A stretch of 64,000 nt of DNA from NCBI RefSeq assembly GCF_017308975.1, contig NZ_JADWPD010000011.1, positions 1-64,000 of the forward strand. The letters run 5' to 3'. Shown here one piece after another: positions 8,691 to 16,821 of the stretch. This DNA comes from Amycolatopsis sp. MtRt-6 (lineage in GTDB: Bacteria > Actinomycetota > Actinomycetes > Mycobacteriales > Pseudonocardiaceae). The notes below the pieces were generated by a model that ran no database searches, was not told where the DNA came from, and saw nothing but the letters and a program-made list of their open reading frames with translations. The position numbers and the translations under genes are program-made. The first letter of the stretch is position 1, and the number at the start of each line of letters is the position of its first letter.

Positions 8691-9227
8691 TCAGCTGGAC
8701 GTGAAGCGCTTCGGTGCCTCGCACGTTTTCGTTGCCAGCCCGTTTTGGGCAAGCTTCTCCAGGGCGTTGTTCACCGCGCCGCTGGATCGGACCAACTCGG
8801 TGCCGATCTTGGCGGGGCCGAACTCTTCGCCGGGATGCGCCTGCAGGAATTCCCTCACCAGCTCGTAAAGCGCGCCCTTCGGCAGCCGTTCCTTCTTCGG
8901 CGCGTCGGCCGCGGCATCTTCGGCAGGGGTGTCCTTGCCCTGCTCTGCTGCGGTGGGCACGTCTTCGCCGTCGGCAATGGCGTCGTTCTGTTCGCCGCAC
9001 ATCGTCCACGTGACGGGGACCGACTGGTCTTTCCCGTCCGTCCGGATCACGAGCCCTTCGGCGGCCCAGCGGGAGAGGATCTTCGTAGCTGTGGAGCGCC
9101 CGACTCCGGCCGCGCTGGCCAGTTTCGCGGCGGTCGTGCCGGGATGTTCTTTTAGGGCGCGGCGAACCTTCGTTTCTGCGGTTTCGGGTTTGGTGTCGGT
9201 CGGCTGGGTGTTCTGGGTTTCGGGCAT
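8691..9227 (-). CDS. double winged-helix DNA-binding protein
   Basis: A 178-residue protein with two winged-helix units. The first (about residues 20-65, HPGTTAAKLASAAGVGRSTATKILSRW) is a classic helix-turn-helix. The second (about 115-175, IGTELVRSSGAVNNALEKLAQNG) resembles the N-terminal domain of the ATPase at 4292. A Glu/Asp/Ala-rich linker joins them. The ATG at 9227 is favoured by GGAG six bases upstream; an ATG four codons earlier overlaps that site. It is the last gene of the leftward transfer operon, or has its own promoter in 9228-9404, where an exact TTGACA reads leftward at 9351-9346. It probably regulates the element; the target is unknown. Confidence 0.78.
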   Translation of the reverse strand: MPETQNTQPTDTKPETAETKVRRALKEHPGTTAAKLASAAGVGRSTATKILSRWAAEGLVIRTDGKDQSVPVTWTMCGEQNDAIADGEDVPTAAEQGKDTPAEDAAADAPKKERLPKGALYELVREFLQAHPGEEFGPAKIGTELVRSSGAVNNALEKLAQNGLATKTCEAPKRFTSS

Positions 9228-9404
9228 GACGTGCTCCATTTCGGCAGAAGCGGTGGGAGGTCATGCCCCGGCCGGGGCGTTCGCCCGCCGGTGCGCATCC
9301 GGTGGTTCGGGCTACACGTCTATGGACGCTCCGTGCGCCGCTCCATGTCAAGCGTTCGTCCAAACAAGACACATGTATCGCCCAGAAGTGCCTGTGCTGA
9401 AGGC

Positions 9405-10364
9405 TCAACGAAGCCCGGTAGGTCGGGTCGCGCCGATGTAGTCGTCGCCGGGATACCGGTAGGCCTCGACCTGTACAGGCTTCCCGAAGTCGGGTGCGTC
9501 GATCATGTTGCCGCCGCCGATGTACAGGCCGACGTGGTGGACGCGCCCGGCGGTCGCGTAGAAGACGAGGTCCCCAGGTAGCAGCGGGGTCCCGGCGGGG
9601 ACACGCGGACCGGCGGCGTACTGCTCGCGTGAAGTACGCGGGAGCGCAACGCCGGCGGCGTTGTAGGCGGCCCGGGTCAACCCGCTGCAGTCGAATCCCG
9701 CGTCGCCGCTTTCGGGGCCGTTGCCGCCCCAGACGTAGGGCAGGCCGCGTTGCCCGCACGCGTAGTTGATGGCGGTGAGCGCGGCTGGCGTCGGCGCGGT
9801 GATGTCCGAGCAGCCACCGCCGGAGCTCTCGCAACTCACGCCGGCAACCGCGGCGACGATCGCCTCCGCAGTCTGCTCGTGACGGCCGTAGGCATCGGGC
9901 GTGCCGGAGCGCTGGACGGCTTGGGCGGCGTCGTTGAGGCTCATCTGCTGCCAGCCGGGCACCGCTTGGAGGTGCCGGTAGAACTGCGTCGCGGCGTAGG
10001 TCGGGTTCATGATCTGCTCAGGCGTGCCCCAGCCTTGGGAGGGGCGCTGCTGGAAGAGGCCGAGGCTGTCGCGGTCGCCGTGGTCGAGGTTGCGGAGCGT
10101 CGACTCCTGGATGGCGACCGCGATCGCGATGACCCACCCGGGCGCGGGCACCTGCAACTGCTCGCCGACCGCGGTGATGATCCTCGCGTTCGCGAGCTGG
10201 TCCGGCTCGTAGCCGGGAACCTCGGCGACTTCGGTCTCGCCGGTTGTGCAGCTCATACCGCCGACGCCGGCGAGCGATGTGACGACGGCTTGTGGCACGG
10301 CGCCGAGCAAGAACGGAACCATCGCGAGAACCGCAGCGACGCCGATGGCGATCTTCGATCCCAT
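9405..10364 (-). CDS. transglycosylase plus NlpC/P60 wall hydrolase
   Basis: A 319-residue peptidoglycan hydrolase, probably exported, that opens the wall for the mating channel. After one N-terminal hydrophobic segment (about residues 5-32) comes a lysozyme-like domain (about 60-175) with the likely acid Glu87 in AIQES and SLGLFQQRPSQGWG. The C-terminal NlpC/P60 domain (about 195-319) has Cys226 in FDCSG and His277 in HHVGLYIG as the expected catalytic pair. Such two-domain enzymes are standard partners of Gram-positive type IV secretion systems. The ATG at 10364 was chosen because it opens the signal segment; GGAGG lies 12 bases upstream. It follows the replication-relaxation gene by 26 bases. 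Confidence 0.9.
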   Translation of the reverse strand: MGSKIAIGVAAVLAMVPFLLGAVPQAVVTSLAGVGGMSCTTGETEVAEVPGYEPDQLANARIITAVGEQLQVPAPGWVIAIAVAIQESTLRNLDHGDRDSLGLFQQRPSQGWGTPEQIMNPTYAATQFYRHLQAVPGWQQMSLNDAAQAVQRSGTPDAYGRHEQTAEAIVAAVAGVSCESSGGGCSDITAPTPAALTAINYACGQRGLPYVWGGNGPESGDAGFDCSGLTRAAYNAAGVALPRTSREQYAAGPRVPAGTPLLPGDLVFYATAGRVHHVGLYIGGGNMIDAPDFGKPVQVEAYRYPGDDYIGATRPTGLR

Positions 10365-10390
10365 AGGGCGTGAACACCTCCCTCGGGTGG

Positions 10391-11428
10391 TCAGAGGCGG
10401 GTACTGGCCTTGGGCGGTGTGGGCGGAGGCGGCGGCGGCCGGTACGCCGTGGCCTGGCCGGCCGCACCGTCCGCGGCTTCGTCGAGGTCGGAGGCGGCGG
10501 GCGGCGGTATGTGCGGCCAGGCGTTGGTCAGCTCGCCGAGTTCGTACCGCGGTGACCTCGGCTTCGCCTGGCTCGTCCCAAGCGGGAGCCAGACCTCGTC
10601 GGCGGGGCTCGGGCACGCGGCAGCCGGGTTGAGGAAGTCGGCGGCCGCGGTGGCGACGGGCACGTCCGCGGGCCGTTCGAGGTCGGCTTGCAGGCGGGTG
10701 AGCGCGGCGCGGGCGCCGGCTTCACGGCGGCTGGTGGGCAGCCAGAAGAGCACCGGAGTGGCGATGCCGGTGGAGTCGGCGAGCCGGGCGTAGGCGAGCA
10801 GCTTCCGAGCGACCTTGGGCAGCGACTCGCCGCCGGTGTCGTACTCGAGGAAGAACTCCAGCTCGCCGGCGGCGCCGCGCCAGCGACCGTAGGCGTCCGG
10901 GATGACGAGGTCGCCGAAGTGGCGGGCGCAGCGGCTTTCCGACCACCAGGCCGTGACCGCGCGACCACCTCGGATGCGGCTGCTGGCGATGAGGGAGGTG
11001 AAGAAGCCGCCGACGCCGACGGTGTGGGCGAGGCGCTGATTGTGGGCGATGGCCATGGCACGGTCGTGGCGGTAGCCGAGGTCTTTGACGTCGAGGCCGT
11101 GTTCGGCGGCCAGCACGGCGGCGCCGGCAGGGCCGAGCACGTAATGCATGGGCGCCGAGCCGAGCTGGCGGAAAGGCTGGAAGCGGCTGACCGCGCGCCA
11201 CAGGTACAGCTCGCGCAGCCGTTGGCGGGTGGACCGGCCGGAGGGAAACGCGGCGTCCTGGATCTGAGCGGAGGTGAGGACGCGGTGCTCGTAGAGCAGG
11301 GCCAGCAGCCACTTGTCCCGCGGGGTGAGCCGCGCGGCGAGCGCGGCTTGGTGTTCCACCGACCTCGCGGCGGACCGGCCGGGAAGGTGCTGGCGGAGCT
11401 GGTGCTGCCGGGTAGTCGTGGTGATCAA
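10391..11428 (-). CDS. replication-relaxation family protein
   Basis: A 345-residue protein of the replication-relaxation type (winged-helix proteins of actinobacterial conjugative elements). The N-terminal part has a winged helix (RLTPRDKWLLALLYEHRVLT, then IQDAAF and RLRELYLWRAVSRF). The middle has a nuclease-like core with GELEFFLEYDTGGES and KVARKLLAYARLAD. The C-terminus is a Pro-rich tail. The start is a TTG at 11428 with GGAGG six bases before it, overlapping the stop of the upstream coupling-protein gene as TTGA. It may act in relaxase-like DNA processing; no classic relaxase motif is visible. Confidence 0.85.
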   Translation of the reverse strand: MITTTTRQHQLRQHLPGRSAARSVEHQAALAARLTPRDKWLLALLYEHRVLTSAQIQDAAFPSGRSTRQRLRELYLWRAVSRFQPFRQLGSAPMHYVLGPAGAAVLAAEHGLDVKDLGYRHDRAMAIAHNQRLAHTVGVGGFFTSLIASSRIRGGRAVTAWWSESRCARHFGDLVIPDAYGRWRGAAGELEFFLEYDTGGESLPKVARKLLAYARLADSTGIATPVLFWLPTSRREAGARAALTRLQADLERPADVPVATAAADFLNPAAACPSPADEVWLPLGTSQAKPRSPRYELGELTNAWPHIPPPAASDLDEAADGAAGQATAYRPPPPPPTPPKASTRL

Positions 11429-13942
11429 CGTGAACCTCCGAGCTGGGCCCGACGGGGATCGGTCTTGCGGCCGTGTGGCGCTGGGCCCGTGCTGTCGGAC
11501 TTCGAACGGTTCGAGGGAGCTGTGCCGCCAGTGGGAGGAGTTGACTGCTTGCGGGTGACTGCGCGGATTTCCTTGGCGCGTCCGGGGACAGCGGGGCGCA
11601 TCGGGGTGGTGGTCATGGTGAACGGCTCGGCTTCGGCGCCGTGGGCGACGAGCCGGGCGGCGACGTGGTAGGCGCCGAGGTGGGCGAGGTCGTGTTCGGA
11701 CAGCCGCGGTGCGGTGGCGGGCGAGTTCGCGGGCGTCCTCGGGGGAGGCGTTGAAGAAGATCTTCGAGCGGGCGTTGGTCGAGATGCCTTCCTTGAGCTC
11801 GCGTGGCAGCTGACCGAGGTGCTGATGCGCGAGCGTCATGGCCAGCCGGAAGCCGCGGGCTTCGGCGAGCATGTCCTCGATCGGGTAGGGCAGGTTGAGG
11901 AAGTTGTGGCACTCGTCGATGACCAGGGAGGCGTCGGGGCGTTCGCGTTGTGGGACGCGAGCGCGGCCGGTGGTGGCCTGCCAGGTGCGGGCGACGACCA
12001 GCGAGCCGACGAGCCGCGTCGTCTCGTCCCCGAGCGAGCCCTTGGGGATCCGGACCAGGCAGACGCCGCCCTGGTCGAGGACCTGGTTCATGTCGACCGT
12101 GGACCGGCCGCCGGCGATGGCGTCTTTGACGAACGGGCGCAGCAGGAAGGCGCGGAGCTTGTTCATCAGCGGCGAGATGACTTGGCTGCGGCTGGATTCG
12201 GTGAGGTCGTCGTACCACTCCCAGAACCCGGCCAGGACCGGGTCGGTCAGCCCGGCGGTGATCCGGGTCCGGAAGGCTTCGCTGGTCAGGAGCTTGGGGA
12301 GGTCGGCGAGGGTGGGCACGCCGTCTTGGGCGCGGAGGGTGAGGCAGGCGGCGCGCATGAGGTCGTCGGTGCGCGGTCCCCAGAACGCGGAGTAGACGCG
12401 GCGGAAGACGGAGACGAGGTTGTCGACCTCGCGGTCGGTCTCGCCACCTTCGAGCGGGTTGAGGCAGGGCGGGCGTTGCCGGGAGTCGGCGTCGAAGAGC
12501 ACGACCCGGTCCGCGGCGTCCTGGGGGAGTCGGGAGAGGACGTCGGTGACGAGGTCGCCCTTGGGGTCGATGAGCACGACGCCGCGGCCGGCGTCGGCGT
12601 CGGCGAGGATCAGGTTGCCGAGCAGCGTCGACTTCCCGGACCCGGTGGCGCCGAGCACGTGCAGGTGGTGGCGGGCGTCCGGGACGCGCAGCCCGATGGG
12701 GCGGGCGTGGCCGGTGTCGGCGACGCCGAGCGGTTTGACCTCGGGGCCGGGGACAGCGATGCCCGGTGGTGGGGCGACGGCTTTCGCGCCGGCGCGCTCG
12801 ATGCCGGGGATCTCGGCGTCGACGGGCAGGTGCGCGATCGCGGCGAGCTCGGGGACGGAGAGCAGGTCGCCGCGGTTGAGGCGCCGAGACGTGAGAGCCC
12901 GGGTGGGGTGGTGGAGGCGGGTGCGGGTGTAGTGGTTGTGCTCGGTGTAGGCGGCGAAGCTGGCGGCCAGGGCGTGGGCGCGGCCGCGCGCGGTGTCCCG
13001 AGCCTGCCGGACTTGAGTTTCGGTGGCGTCGGCTGGGAGATGGGTGGTGACGGCGTAGCGGACGAGGGTCTCGTACTGGGAGCCGCGCTGCTTGCCGACG
13101 ATGGCCCGGTTCTGCGCGGAGTACTCCAGCGACAACTGCGGGTCCTGGCTGATCCGGCGGGCATCGCGCGTCCGTCCGGGACGACTCGCCGACGCGCCTG
13201 GCGTGACGAGGTCGAGCAGTCGACCGCCGAGCCGCCCGGAAGCGCCGGCGTGCACCCGCCGGGCAGCACGCCGAGCCCGGCTCACCCGGCGGCCGGTCAC
13301 CGGCCGGGCAAGGACCTGCACGGTGGCGTACTCGCCGCGGCCGAGACCGACCGGCGCGCCCAGCAGTCCACGGATCGGGTCGGCGTCGAACCCGGTCCGG
13401 ATCGGCAGCGCCTCGGACCGAGCGAGCTGCAGCTGCCCGCCCACCGTGACGACCCGCCGGTCCTTTGGTTCGGGCAGCGGCGGGTCGGCGGGGACCGCGC
13501 GGGTGTGGGTGCCCGGCCACGCGGCTTCGATCGCACGCTCGACCAGGCCGGGCGGGATGACGCCGGGGACCCATAGCCGCAGGGTGACGCCGTGTTCGGA
13601 GAACCGGTACTCCCAGGCGAGGTGTGGCTGGCCGGTGAGCCATCGCCGCCAGCTCGGCCGCAACAGGCCGACGAGGTTGGACCACAGCAGGACCCCGCCG
13701 GCGGGATCGACGGTGGGCGGCGCGAGCACGGAGACGCACCGCGCGTCGGCGAGCAGCGCGGCGTGGCACCTGCCTCGCCACCAACGCCGGCCGACGGCCT
13801 GGCCCACCGTGACGACGGCCAACGCCGGGAGGACGATCGGGCTCCAGCGCACCGCCACGTCGAGGACTTCGGCGATCAGCTGGTGCACCGCGCTCCACGG
13901 ATCGGTCAGGTAGCCGCCGACCCATCCCTCGCGCCAGCTCAT
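11425..13942 (-). pseudogene. TraG/VirD4-like coupling ATPase with a frameshift
   Basis: The gene encodes a type IV coupling protein of about 839 residues that would feed DNA to the channel. It has an N-terminal hydrophobic segment (about residues 30-50), Walker A GATGSGKS (431-438), LIDPKGDLVTDVLSR, and a Walker B-like SLVIDECHNF followed by EARGFRLAMTLAHQHLGQL. Near 11705-11715 one extra base shifts the frame: the text up to EDARELARH is in one frame and the expected PRLSEHDLAHLGAYHVAARL is in the next. The second frame ends at 11425, overlapping the next start. The 2518-base span is one base more than a multiple of three. It starts at an ATG overlapping the VirB4 stop (ATGA). A sequencing error is possible. 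Confidence 0.85.
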
Positions 13943-15774
13943 GATTCGACCTCCGCGTCGGCCGGGCCGAGGTCGACGACGTCGTCCGGGGCGCTGTCGC
14001 CGAAGTCTTGAGCGATCGCGGCGAGCTCGGCCGGGTCGGTGGTGACGAGGACGTTTTCCGTCGGTGAGGCGAGGGCTTGGAAGGCGACCCATTCGGTGCC
14101 GGAGCCGAGCAGGCCTTGGCCGCGGCCGGCGGTGAGCAGGAACTGGCGCTGGCCTTCGGACAGGTTGAAGGTGGCCGCGATCCGGTCGATCGCCTGCGGG
14201 GACTGGCGCAGCAGCACGCTGGTGGCTGCGTTGGCGACGATCGCCCGGCCGAGCTCGCTGCTCAGAACGTCGTCGATGTCCTGGGTGGCGACCGTGAGTC
14301 CGGCCCAGTGTTTCCGGAAGGTTTTGGACATTCGGTAGAGGAACTTCGCGCCGTCGGGGGACTGCATGAGCAGCCACGCCTCGTCGACGACCACCAGCCG
14401 CCGGCGCCGATCGGCCGGGTTGGACACCCTTCGCCAGATCGCGTCGAGGGTCAGCAGCGTGCCGATCGCCTTGAGCTCATCGGGAAGGTCTCGCAGGGAG
14501 AACACAACCAGGTGGCCGTCCGGCGCGGTGGTTGTCGGGCCGGAGAAGAGGTCGGCGAAGGCGCCGTCGACGAACGGGTGCAGCCGGGCGGCCAGGTCCC
14601 CGGCGACCTCGTCGCCAGCCGCGAGGACATCGCGCAGGTCCCGCACCAAGGGCGCTGGCCGGGTCCAGGTGCGCGGGTCGGTGGTGATGCCGGCGTTGGT
14701 GTAGGTCGTGGTGAGTGCAGTGTCGAGGGCGGCGCGTTCGCCGGCGGTCAGCTCGGTGCCGAGGCATACCGCGAGCACGGTGTGCAGGAACAGCGCACGG
14801 CGGGTCAGCGCGTCGTGCGGCGCGGTCCGGCGTCCGGTCGCAGTGGTGTGGATGGGTAGGTCGAAGGGGTTGAGCCGGACGCCGCCGGCGCCGAGGTGGA
14901 CGTAGGCGCCGCCGACCTGGGCGGCGAGGCGGGCGTATTCGTCTTCGGGATCGATGATGAACGCCTGGATGTCCCGATACAGGCTGCGCAGCGTCTCGAG
15001 CTTGACCAGATAGGACTTGCCCGAGCCGGACCGGCCGAGGACGACGGCGTTGTGATTGTCGCAGGCGAACCGGTCCCAATGCACCAGCCCTTGGGAGCCG
15101 ACGTTGTAGCCGTAAAGCACACCACTCGGCGAGGTCGACGTCGGATCCACGGCGGGCAAGTCGGGAGATGTGAAAGGAAACGCGGCGGACGCGGCGGCAG
15201 TGTCGAACGTCCTTTTCAGACCCAACGAGTCCAGCCCCAGCGGCAATGTGGTGACCCAGCCCTGCAGCGACCGGCACGTCGCCGGTTTGGCGTCCAGCAA
15301 CAGCGACGCGCACAACGACCGCAGCGCCGACACCTCCTCGGCCAGCGTCTCCTCGTCCGGTGCGTGGATGGTGAGATAGAGGCCGAACTTGAACAGCCGA
15401 CCTTCACCACGGGCGATCCGCCGGGACAGATCGGCCGCGTCCTCGGCGGCCGCGTCGAGATCGGGGTCGGCGAGCTGGTCGTGCCGGGCGTGGTGGCGCC
15501 GCGAGGACTCCAGCCGGGCCCGCTGCTTCTTCAGCCCGCTGGCCGCGGTGACCGGGTCGACCGGCTGGACGTGCACAGAGACGTCGAGCCTCGCGGGGTA
15601 GGTCAGCAGCGGCGCGAGCCAGCCCGGGTAGACCTCCTGGGGGTAGCCGGTGACGCCGAAGGAGGCGACCCATTCGTTGCCGACTTCGAGGTGGCGGCTC
15701 CCGATCGACAGCGCGTCAGGGGTGAACGCCTCGGCCGTCGAGCTGCGGTGCTGAGTCCTGGCCATCGCGGTCAC
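13939..15774 (-). CDS. VirB4-like type IV secretion ATPase
   Basis: A 611-residue ATPase that powers channel assembly and substrate transfer at the inner face of the membrane. The N-terminal domain carries a charged helical region (about residues 80-125). The ATPase core has Walker A GRSGSGKS (247-254), an AFIIDPEDEY segment, Walker B RRLVVVDEAWLLM (about 445-457) and the VirB4-typical TVATQDIDDVLSSELGRAIV and ANAATSVLLRQSP stretches. The GTG at 15774 overlaps the PrgI stop as GTGA; an in-frame ATG nine bases on is an alternative. Its own stop overlaps the coupling-protein start, so the genes are translationally coupled. Confidence 0.92.
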   Translation of the reverse strand: MTAMARTQHRSSTAEAFTPDALSIGSRHLEVGNEWVASFGVTGYPQEVYPGWLAPLLTYPARLDVSVHVQPVDPVTAASGLKKQRARLESSRRHHARHDQLADPDLDAAAEDAADLSRRIARGEGRLFKFGLYLTIHAPDEETLAEEVSALRSLCASLLLDAKPATCRSLQGWVTTLPLGLDSLGLKRTFDTAAASAAFPFTSPDLPAVDPTSTSPSGVLYGYNVGSQGLVHWDRFACDNHNAVVLGRSGSGKSYLVKLETLRSLYRDIQAFIIDPEDEYARLAAQVGGAYVHLGAGGVRLNPFDLPIHTTATGRRTAPHDALTRRALFLHTVLAVCLGTELTAGERAALDTALTTTYTNAGITTDPRTWTRPAPLVRDLRDVLAAGDEVAGDLAARLHPFVDGAFADLFSGPTTTAPDGHLVVFSLRDLPDELKAIGTLLTLDAIWRRVSNPADRRRRLVVVDEAWLLMQSPDGAKFLYRMSKTFRKHWAGLTVATQDIDDVLSSELGRAIVANAATSVLLRQSPQAIDRIAATFNLSEGQRQFLLTAGRGQGLLGSGTEWVAFQALASPTENVLVTTDPAELAAIAQDFGDSAPDDVVDLGPADAEVES

Positions 15775-16808
15775 CGGCCTTCGAGCTCGTCGTCGTAAAG
15801 GTCGGTGCCCGGGACGGCGGTGACGATGTCGCCGGCGCCCGCGAGCGTCGCGGAGGGTGGGAGGAAGGTGTCGGGGTTGCAGGCGGCGGCCAGCACGCCG
15901 GTCGCCGTCGCGGCGTCCAGCGCGGTGACAGCGATCCCGGCCGCGGTGAGCAACTCGACTGCCTCGGTGAGACGCCGGACGAGCCTCTGCTCAGCGGCCT
16001 GACGCGCCGCGGTGTCGATCACGTTGGCTGCCGAGCTGCGCCGGAAGCGCCCCAGCGCCGAGGTCACGGCCGGGTGGGTGGGTTCGCGCAGTACGAGCAG
16101 GACCTGGCGGCGCAGCAGATCGGCGTGCTCGGAGAGCTGGGCGAGGTAATCGGCGTGGTCGTGGGCCGCGGCTTCGAGTGCGGGGTGGGGGAGCCCGCCG
16201 GCGCGAGCGCGGAGCTCGGCGATCTGCGGGGCGAGGTCGAGCCGTTCGGCCCGGACCAGGAACTGCACGGGCGCGGTGAGCGAGTGCAGGTAGCGGGCGA
16301 ACGAGCTGACGAGGGCTTCCTGTTCGGCGGGGGTGCGCAGGGAGAAGTTGACCGTGGAGCAGGCGGCGATCACTGCGAGCCCGTCCGGCCCCAGGTCCAC
16401 GACGCCGGCGGCCGTCCCGCCGTCGACGCCGCGTGCGGGGAGCTCCAGCGGCGTTGGCGCCACGTCATCGCGCGAGCGGCCGTCGGCGAGCCATTCCGGA
16501 GCCGGCTGGATGCCCTCGGGAGCTGACACCTGGTGGCGCGGGGTGAACCGTTGCCGGATCGCGGCTACGAGAAGGCGGTCGAGGGAGATTCCGTCGCGGC
16601 GGCCGAGCGCGACCACCGTGACCGCAAGCGCGATCGGTGCCGCGAAGACCAGAAACAGCGGGAGCGGGATGAGGCTGTGGGTGGCGTTGTAGAAGGTGTA
16701 GAGCAGCAGGCCGGTGACGCCGAGGATTGCCAGCTGCCGGGCGGTCAGCGGACCGAGCACGCGGTCGGGCCGGTCGACGTCGGCGGGAATACGGACGGGA
16801 TGGGACAT
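15771..16808 (-). CDS. PrgI-like / SCO6880-type secretion protein
   Basis: A 345-residue membrane protein of the PrgI type, usually next to VirB4 in Gram-positive conjugation systems. The N-terminus (about residues 18-70) has two adjacent membrane helices, AILGVTGLLLYTFY and PLFLVFAAPIALAVTVVAL, followed by RRDGISLDRLL, the usual pattern at the start of this family. The rest is soluble, with a helical region of alternating Leu/Ala/Glu (about 190-300) that probably contacts VirB4. It starts at an ATG 13 bases after the TrbL-like gene and overlaps VirB4 by four bases. Confidence 0.82.
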   Translation of the reverse strand: MSHPVRIPADVDRPDRVLGPLTARQLAILGVTGLLLYTFYNATHSLIPLPLFLVFAAPIALAVTVVALGRRDGISLDRLLVAAIRQRFTPRHQVSAPEGIQPAPEWLADGRSRDDVAPTPLELPARGVDGGTAAGVVDLGPDGLAVIAACSTVNFSLRTPAEQEALVSSFARYLHSLTAPVQFLVRAERLDLAPQIAELRARAGGLPHPALEAAAHDHADYLAQLSEHADLLRRQVLLVLREPTHPAVTSALGRFRRSSAANVIDTAARQAAEQRLVRRLTEAVELLTAAGIAVTALDAATATGVLAAACNPDTFLPPSATLAGAGDIVTAVPGTDLYDDELEGR

Positions 16809-16821
16809 GATCTCGGCGACC

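Noticed and set aside
11714..13576. Forward open frame of 620 codons opposite the coupling protein gene
   Set aside because: Acidic low-complexity text; the reverse strand carries the ATPase motifs.
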